A DNA stretch of 11,174 bases from an uncultured Campylobacter sp. (GTDB lineage: Bacteria; Campylobacterota; Campylobacteria; Campylobacterales; Campylobacteraceae): NCBI RefSeq assembly GCF_938045405.1, contig NZ_CALIMW010000283.1, forward strand, positions 1-11,174, in the 5' to 3' direction. The position numbers and the translations under genes are program-made. A model generated the notes under the pieces. The model was not told the DNA's origin and ran no database searches. It worked only from the letters and a program-made list of their open reading frames with translations. Shown piece by piece: positions 7,150 through 11,174 of the stretch (position 1 is its first letter; the number at the start of each line of letters is the position of its first letter).

Positions 7150-7205
7150 CGCAAGGTCTTAACTGTGCGAATTTTAAATGTAAAAAATGATAAAAAGGAC
7201 TTAAA

Positions 7206-8387
7206 ATGATAGGAATAAATGAGGCTATAGATTTGGCTACGGCTAGAATCACATCAAGCAAGCAGAGCGAAAAGGTACCTCTTCCCAGCGCTCTAGACCG
7301 CATCCTTTCTAGCGATATTTCTGCGATTAAAAACCTGCCCTGCTTCGATAATTCGGCGCTTGACGGCTATGCCTATGCGGCGGGCTTCAAAGACGAAGAG
7401 CTAGAGATCGTAGAGCCTACGATTTTTGCAGGAGATGAGAAATTCTACGAAATCAAGGCTACGCAAGCGCAAAAGATAATGACCGGCGCGCCAATGCCTG
7501 CGGGCGCGGACTCTGTTGCGAGGCTAGAGGATGTAGACGTGCAAGGTGGAACTCTAAAAATCCCTGCTTCCGTTCATGCCCACGACGGCTTTCGTAAAAA
7601 AGGCGAGGAGGTGCGCGTGGGCGAGCTTTTATTGCGCCGTGGCGAAATTTTAAACCCTGCTAAAATCATGCTTCTTGCCGCGCAAGGAATTTACGAAGTA
7701 AGCGCTTACGCGCGTCCTAAAATCGCCCTATTTTCCAGTGGAAACGAACTAAAAGAGCCGTGGCAGAGCGCAAGTGAGCGCGAAATTTATAACGCCAACT
7801 CTAGTGGTATTGCTGCATTGCTGCAAAAATACGGCTTTGAAAACGAGTATTTAGGAATTTTAAAGGATGATTTTAGCGCGGTGTGTGAGGCGCTAGATAC
7901 TGCTACGCGTAAATTTGACGTGCTAATTACCAGCGGTGGAGCAAGTGCCGGGGAGGCGGATTTTATGCAAAGCGCTATGAGCGAACTTGGATTTTTGCAG
8001 GTTTTCGATCACATCGATATCAAGCCCGGCCGCCCCAGCAAGTGCTTCGCAAAAGACGGCAAATTCGTCTTTGCAATGGCGGGCAATCCAATGGCTGCTT
8101 TCGTGCTTATGCGCGCAGTCATACTGCCGATCTTATTTAAGCTTAGCGGCGCAAGCGAGGCTTTTAGCGCAGAAGCGGCGATCTATGCCAAGCTCGCAAG
8201 CGATCTGAAGCTAAAAAGCGGCAGAGTAAATTTAACCGTAGGCGCATATGAAGGCGGAGTTTTTACGCCTATGCCGTCGCCTTCTGGGCGCATCAGACCG
8301 CTGGCTGCGGCATCGCATTTTTTCTTGGCTGATCCCGAATGCGACAAAGTTCGCGCTGGAGAAATCGTAAAAATTTATGAAATTTAA
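7206..8387 (+). CDS. moeA: Molybdopterin molybdotransferase MoeA
   Basis: MoeA inserts molybdate into adenylated molybdopterin, the last step in making the molybdenum cofactor used by enzymes such as formate dehydrogenase and nitrate reductase. The 393 residues have the usual MoeA motifs in order: FDNSALDGYA (47-56), MTGAPMPAGAD (92-102), FSSGNEL (176-182), ITSGGASAGEADF (241-253), KPGRPSK (273-279), MAGNPMAAFV (291-300) and the C-terminal domain with PSPSGRIRPLAAA (357-369). AAAAAGGAC lies just before the ATG at a good distance. The Moco-binding GNPMAA differs slightly from the common GNPVS, which is minor. The gene ends 11 bases before the tRNA promoter. Confidence 0.97.
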   Translation: MIGINEAIDLATARITSSKQSEKVPLPSALDRILSSDISAIKNLPCFDNSALDGYAYAAGFKDEELEIVEPTIFAGDEKFYEIKATQAQKIMTGAPMPAGADSVARLEDVDVQGGTLKIPASVHAHDGFRKKGEEVRVGELLLRRGEILNPAKIMLLAAQGIYEVSAYARPKIALFSSGNELKEPWQSASEREIYNANSSGIAALLQKYGFENEYLGILKDDFSAVCEALDTATRKFDVLITSGGASAGEADFMQSAMSELGFLQVFDHIDIKPGRPSKCFAKDGKFVFAMAGNPMAAFVLMRAVILPILFKLSGASEAFSAEAAIYAKLASDLKLKSGRVNLTVGAYEGGVFTPMPSPSGRIRPLAAASHFFLADPECDKVRAGEIVKIYEI

Positions 8388-8398
8388 GCGAGAAATTA

Positions 8399-8427
8399 TT
8401 GACAAATGAAAATTTATAGGCTACAAT
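8399..8427 (+). promoter_or_regulatory. Strong sigma-70 promoter of tRNA-Gly
   Basis: A perfect -35 TTGACA (8399-8404) and a -10 TACAAT (8422-8427) are separated by exactly 17 bases. The predicted start is near 8434, 15 bases before the mature tRNA. A canonical -35 is rare in Campylobacter and suits a stable-RNA promoter. Confidence 0.8.
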
Positions 8428-8448
8428 CGCGCTTTATTTTTACCGCAT

Positions 8449-8523
8449 GCGGGAATAGCTCAGTGGTAGAGCGCAACCTTGCCATGGTTGATGTCGCGAG
8501 TTCGACTCTCGTTTCCCGCTCCA
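8449..8523 (+). tRNA. tRNA-Gly (anticodon GCC)
   Basis: The full cloverleaf can be folded by eye: acceptor GCGGGAA/TTCCCGC, D-arm GCTC/GAGC, anticodon arm CAACC-TTGCCAT-GGTTG with anticodon GCC, T-arm GCGAG-TTCGACT-CTCGT with one G-T pair, discriminator T and an encoded CCA (8521-8523). It reads GGC and GGT glycine codons. No terminator is seen behind it, so transcription may continue into ubiX. Confidence 0.97.
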
Positions 8524-8599
8524 TCTTAACTTCAAATTTTAAAATTCCTTCCGCCGCGTTTGTTTTTAAACCGCAAAATTTCGATATGAAAGCCTTAAA

Positions 8600-9154
8600 A
8601 TGAAAATTTTAGTTTGCGTAAGCGGCGCCAGTTTTTGCGAGATCGGGCTTGATCTGCTTAAATTTCTTGCTAGCTCGCCGCATGAAATCCATGCCGTGCT
8701 TACGCAGGGCGCGCGCCGCGTCCTGCGCGCCGAAAGCGGCATAGATGCGAACGAGGCTTTAAAATCCGCGGAATTTAAGAACGTAAAATTTTATCCCGAC
8801 ACCGATCTGGGCGCGCCGCTCGCTTCGGGCTCGTTCGGCATTGACGCCACAATCTTTGCGCCCTGCTCTATCGGCTCTTTGGCTAAAATTTACGGCGGGC
8901 TTTGCGACAGTCTAAGCACCCGCGCCGCTGCAGTCGCGCTAAAAGAGCACAAGCGGCTGGTTCTTGGCGTGCGTGAGATGCCGCTTTCTGCGATCAGCCT
9001 GCGTCAGATGAGTGAGCTAGCCGCACTCGGCGTCATCATCGCTCCGCCCGTGATCGCAGGCTACTGCGGCGTGCAAAATTTAAAAAATTTCATAATCGGC
9101 AAGTGGTGCGACGCTCTGGGCGTGCAAAACGAGCTATTTAAAAGGTGGCAATAA
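8600..9154 (+). CDS. ubiX: UbiX-family flavin prenyltransferase
   Basis: UbiX joins dimethylallyl phosphate to reduced FMN, giving the prenylated flavin cofactor used by UbiD-type decarboxylases in quinone synthesis. The 184 residues begin with the FMN-binding MKILVCVSGAS and contain APCSIGSLAKI (87-97), REMPLS (125-130) and the C-terminal APPVIAGY (148-155), all family signatures. No good ribosome-binding site precedes the ATG. A five-codon frame MKALK (8586-8603) ends with a TGA overlapping the start, which might couple translation but could be chance. The gene lies 76 bases behind tRNA-Gly without a visible promoter. It overlaps coaD by one base, so the two are an operon. In C. jejuni ubiX and coaD are also neighbours (from memory). 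Confidence 0.93.
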   Translation: MKILVCVSGASFCEIGLDLLKFLASSPHEIHAVLTQGARRVLRAESGIDANEALKSAEFKNVKFYPDTDLGAPLASGSFGIDATIFAPCSIGSLAKIYGGLCDSLSTRAAAVALKEHKRLVLGVREMPLSAISLRQMSELAALGVIIAPPVIAGYCGVQNLKNFIIGKWCDALGVQNELFKRWQ

Positions 9155-9630
9155 TGCAAAACTCAAGAAAATGTATCTATCCGGGCACTTTCGATCCTAT
9201 CACAAACGGCCATTTGGACGTCATCAAGCGCGCGCTGGGGCTTTTTGATGAAGTCATCGTCGCAGTCGCGCTCAACGAGAGCAAAAAGCCCTACTTCAGC
9301 CTAAAATCCAGACTAGAGATGGCGCGAGCCGCGACGCGCGGGCTTCGTGGCGTGAACGTGCAAAGCTTTGATAATCTGCTCGTGGATTTTGCTAAATCTT
9401 GCGGCGTGCGCTTCGTTATCCGCGGGCTTCGCGCGGTTAGCGACTTTGAGTACGAGCTGCAGATCGGCTATGCAAACGCCTCGCTATGGGAGGAATTTGA
9501 GAGCGTGTATTTGATGCCGACGCTTAAAAACGCCTTCATCTCAAGCTCGATCGTCCGCTCCGTTTTAAGCCACGGCGGCGATGTTTCGCACCTGGTGCCA
9601 AGCGAAATTTTAAAATTTTTAAAAAAATGA
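9154..9630 (+). CDS. coaD: Phosphopantetheine adenylyltransferase
   Basis: CoaD adenylates 4'-phosphopantetheine to dephospho-CoA, the penultimate step of coenzyme A synthesis. The 158 residues match the family length of about 160. They show the nucleotidyltransferase motif YPGTFDPITNGH (9-20), IRGLRAVSDFEYE (89-101) and the C-terminal FISSSIVR (128-135). The start at 9154 uses TAATG, overlapping the ubiX stop by one base, with AAAGGTGG five bases upstream. A GTG at 9145 lies inside that ribosome-binding site and is not preferred. In C. jejuni tmk follows coaD (from memory); here an unrelated gene does. Confidence 0.96.
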   Translation: MQNSRKCIYPGTFDPITNGHLDVIKRALGLFDEVIVAVALNESKKPYFSLKSRLEMARAATRGLRGVNVQSFDNLLVDFAKSCGVRFVIRGLRAVSDFEYELQIGYANASLWEEFESVYLMPTLKNAFISSSIVRSVLSHGGDVSHLVPSEILKFLKK

Positions 9631-9638
9631 GCTTGCAA

Positions 9639-9675
9639 GCGATTAAAATTTAGCCTACAGGTGCGATTAAATTTA
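9639..9675 (+). repeat. Direct repeat before the unrecognised gene
   Basis: GCGATTAAAATTTA (9639-9652) and GCGATTAAATTTA (9663-9675) are near-identical words 24 bases apart in the 73-base gap between coaD and the next gene. A 10-bp palindrome GCTTGCAAGC (9631-9640) sits directly after the coaD stop. They may be a regulatory site for the downstream gene or only the AT-rich word bias of this genome. Confidence 0.25.
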
Positions 9676-9703
9676 AAATTTACAAGCCACACGGGAGATA
9701 AAA

Positions 9704-10792
9704 ATGAATAAGCAAATGGATGAGATAGAAAGACTGCGAACGTTTTTAAAAAGCGCGAGAGATGAATACAAAGCCTTAAATAAAATAGCCGAAGCGCAGG
9801 TCGTAAGCAGGCGCTGGGCGTCGGACGAGTATATTAATTTAGAGCCATTTTATTTTGAGTTCAACCGTTTCTCAAAAGGTAGAGTTTTAAAAGAAGCGCC
9901 TAAAAATATCGCAAACGCCTACGAATACGGCTTTGATGCGCAAGATCGCGTCGTTTTTGAAAGACAACATGACGGCAAAAAACATTTCTTTGAAAACCTT
10001 TATTTTTGGGGGAGGGACGAAGTTTTAAAATATCATTTCGGTTGCTACAATAAAAGATGCGTAGGATGCTTCAATATAAAAAGATTTATCTATGAGGATG
10101 GCGAGCTAAAGTCCATCTACTCGGCCTTTGACAACAACGCCTATGGGATAGAAAATTTTACTTACAAAGGCGGCAAACTCGCACAAAGACGGGAGTATGT
10201 AGAGCACCCTCGCGCAGGCAGAAGGAATGACGTAACAAACTATGAATTTGACGCAATGGGCGAGCTGAGCTTAATAACCGAAAATGGCTATGTGCGCTAT
10301 CAAAAGCCCGATAAGGATATGAGCTACAAAAAGCTTTATGAGCTCGCCGCGCAAAGGCTGCTGCCCGCGATTAAAGAGACGATCAAAAAGCACGCGCCGA
10401 ATTGCAAACTCTACTGCATAAATTTAGCTTGCGACAATAGGAGTTTGCCGCCGATCATCGGATTCGGCTCGCAAGAACAGCGCGCGCAGTGGCTTGCGCG
10501 AAAAGATGGCTGGCTTCTTTGGCTCGTTCCTGATTACGAGTTTCGAGCCGAGGTCGAAGTAGACTACGAAACGGCGAAAATTTTCGATCTTTTCAATCAA
10601 GAAACGCAGCTAAATGATAAATATGCGCAGGCTAAAAAGCTCATTTGGGAGTGCGTGAAGCAGCTCAAAGCAGGTCTTGGCGAATTTGCGCTCGACATGA
10701 CGGATGATTTTACGATCACGGCTACCGATTGCGATCTTAGCGATCTGCGGAAAAATTTCATAGCAATAAATCCCGAGCCGATAAACGTATAG
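9704..10792 (+). CDS. Unrecognised 362-residue protein with YD-like repeats
   Basis: I do not recognise this protein. It has no signal peptide or membrane segment, so it should be cytoplasmic. Residues 1-35 look like a charged helix. Between about 72 and 193 there are five units of roughly one beta-hairpin each, sharing an aromatic residue, then D/G, a charged residue and V/L: YGFDAQDRVVFE, YFWGRDEVLKY, FIYEDGELKSI, FTYKGGKLAQR and YEFDAMGELSL. These resemble YD/RHS-type or antitoxin-like repeat sheets. C114, C119 and C122 could bind a metal. Residues 206-362 form an alpha/beta-looking domain with many aromatic and acidic residues, reminiscent in style of contact-toxin immunity proteins, but that is a guess. 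GGGAG at 9693-9697 supports the start. It sits 73 bases after coaD and may be a separate unit. Confidence 0.75.
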   Translation: MNKQMDEIERLRTFLKSARDEYKALNKIAEAQVVSRRWASDEYINLEPFYFEFNRFSKGRVLKEAPKNIANAYEYGFDAQDRVVFERQHDGKKHFFENLYFWGRDEVLKYHFGCYNKRCVGCFNIKRFIYEDGELKSIYSAFDNNAYGIENFTYKGGKLAQRREYVEHPRAGRRNDVTNYEFDAMGELSLITENGYVRYQKPDKDMSYKKLYELAAQRLLPAIKETIKKHAPNCKLYCINLACDNRSLPPIIGFGSQEQRAQWLARKDGWLLWLVPDYEFRAEVEVDYETAKIFDLFNQETQLNDKYAQAKKLIWECVKQLKAGLGEFALDMTDDFTITATDCDLSDLRKNFIAINPEPINV

Positions 10793-10881
10793 GGCAAAAT
10801 TTAAAATTTCATCGTCGCGGTTTTATCATCGCGCGCAGCACTCGCCCGCCCCAATGCGCCCCACTCTACACGACGATGCCG

Positions 10882-11040
10882 CCCTGCTCCACCCGAAGTG
10901 CCGCCATTTCCGTCTAACGCCATCCGCTTCGCAAAGCACATATCCTGCTATGTATAATGGCTCCCTACCTCGCCCGACGTGCCATTTATCCGCACGCGCA
11001 CCGTCTTTATCGACCGGTGCCCTGCTCCGCCCAGTACGCG
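10882..11040 (+). repeat. Degenerate direct repeats in a GC-rich tail
   Basis: Three related copies can be aligned: 10882-10902 (CCCTGCTCCACCCGAAGTGCC), 10963-10983 (16 of 21 positions agree) and 11020-11032 (CCCTGCTCCGCCC, 12 of the first 13 agree, then divergence). The stretch 10830-11050 is strikingly C-rich on the plus strand and almost free of the AAATTT words seen elsewhere. It may be a decayed gene or acquired DNA. Confidence 0.4.
10951..10958 (+). promoter_or_regulatory. Possible -10 box near the right edge
   Basis: TGTATAAT occurs here within otherwise GC-rich sequence, the same eight bases as the murA -10. It points toward the possible gene at 11068, giving a leader of about 100 bases that includes a 6-bp hairpin (GCACCG 10998-11003 with CGGTGC 11015-11020). 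Confidence 0.3.
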
Positions 11041-11067
11041 TCCGTAAGCGCAAAATTTACTCGCCTG

Positions 11068-11174
11068 ATGTCCTTGAGCGCTAAATTTAACTGCGAGCCG
11101 TGCCGTAAAGAGCACGAGCCGAGCAAAGCCCCGAAAAATTTTACGCCGAAAGATCTTTTTAACCGCGGCCTTTT
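11068..11174 (+). CDS. Possible 5' end of a gene leaving the window
   Basis: From ATG 11068 the frame stays open to the edge, 35 complete codons, and reads like a soluble charged protein. It begins MSLSAKFNCEPCRKEHEPSK, with a CxxC pair that could bind zinc, and codon use (AGC, AAA, GAG, CCG) resembles the neighbouring genes. The frame is open back to 10918 with another ATG at 10957. No ribosome-binding site is evident at either start. Two minus-strand frames are also open at the edge, so the strand is not certain. I cannot name the product. Confidence 0.35.
   Translation, partial: MSLSAKFNCEPCRKEHEPSKAPKNFTPKDLFNRGL

Larger units (their letters stand above)
6737..7205. other. Intergenic region between murA and moeA
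   Basis: About 470 bases have no credible coding frame; a minus-strand frame at 6796-7059 starts with TTG, lacks a ribosome-binding site and resembles nothing. Contents: a perfect 12-bp palindrome AAAACGCGTTTT at 6786-6797; an orphan extended -10 at 6892-6900; short repeats of GTGGAATT (6772, 6965, 6989) and GCGGAATTTTAC (7008); and an inverted repeat at 7110-7149. No strong terminator for murA is visible. Confidence 0.55.

Noticed and set aside
8406..8603. A 65-codon frame running through tRNA-Gly
   Set aside because: It covers the whole tRNA and its promoter region, so it is a chance frame. Only its last five codons, overlapping the ubiX start, were kept as a remark.
9145..9153. A GTG start for coaD nine bases upstream
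   Set aside because: The GTG lies within the AAAGGTGG ribosome-binding site of the ATG at 9154.
10826..11084. Two overlapping frames of about 75 codons on opposite strands in the GC-rich tail
   Set aside because: GC-rich DNA opens several frames at once. Neither has a ribosome-binding site or a recognisable product, and they exclude each other.
1..11174. CRISPR array, insertion sequence, prophage or defence system
   Set aside because: There is no regularly spaced repeat array, no transposase, integrase (other than XerH) or phage-like gene, and no recognisable defence protein.

Overview
The window looks like chromosome from a Campylobacter species (Campylobacterota), probably one of the higher-GC oral or 'rectus/gracilis/concisus-like' members. 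The evidence is an XerH-type recombinase, a desulforubrerythrin-type rubrerythrin, a murA/moeA pairing and a ubiX-coaD pairing familiar from C. jejuni, intergenic DNA full of AAATTTTA words, and genes rich in AGC, AAA, TTT and GCG codons. The species is an inference; no rRNA is present to settle it.

Layout. At the left edge is the 3' part of xerH (+), followed by a hairpin and a long gene-poor stretch (681-1619) with several inverted repeats. A minus-strand block follows: a rubrerythrin with desulforedoxin and rubredoxin domains (1620-2264), a SixA-like histidine phosphatase (2676-3350) just downstream of a rhomboid protease (3395-3952), a 755-base AT-rich gap, and an NlpC/P60-type lipoprotein (4708-5343). 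From 5468 the genes run on the plus strand: murA, a 470-base gap with an orphan promoter-like motif, moeA, a strong promoter with tRNA-Gly(GCC), ubiX, coaD and an unrecognised 362-residue protein. The last 380 bases are unusually C/G-rich, hold degenerate direct repeats and may contain the start of a gene that leaves the window at the right edge.

How the genes relate. Most are housekeeping: chromosome dimer resolution (xerH), peroxide defence (rubrerythrin), peptidoglycan precursor synthesis and cell-wall remodelling (murA; the divergent lipoprotein), molybdenum cofactor (moeA), prenyl-FMN for ubiquinone/menaquinone-type decarboxylases (ubiX) and coenzyme A (coaD). They form no single pathway. 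The rhomboid-SixA pair and the tRNA-ubiX-coaD run look co-transcribed.

I do not see a convincing new multi-gene system, CRISPR array, insertion sequence or prophage. The best targets for a second look are the 362-residue protein with YD-like repeats downstream of coaD, the repeat-bearing GC-rich tail, the orphan extended -10 between murA and moeA, and the long insertion in the SixA-like phosphatase.
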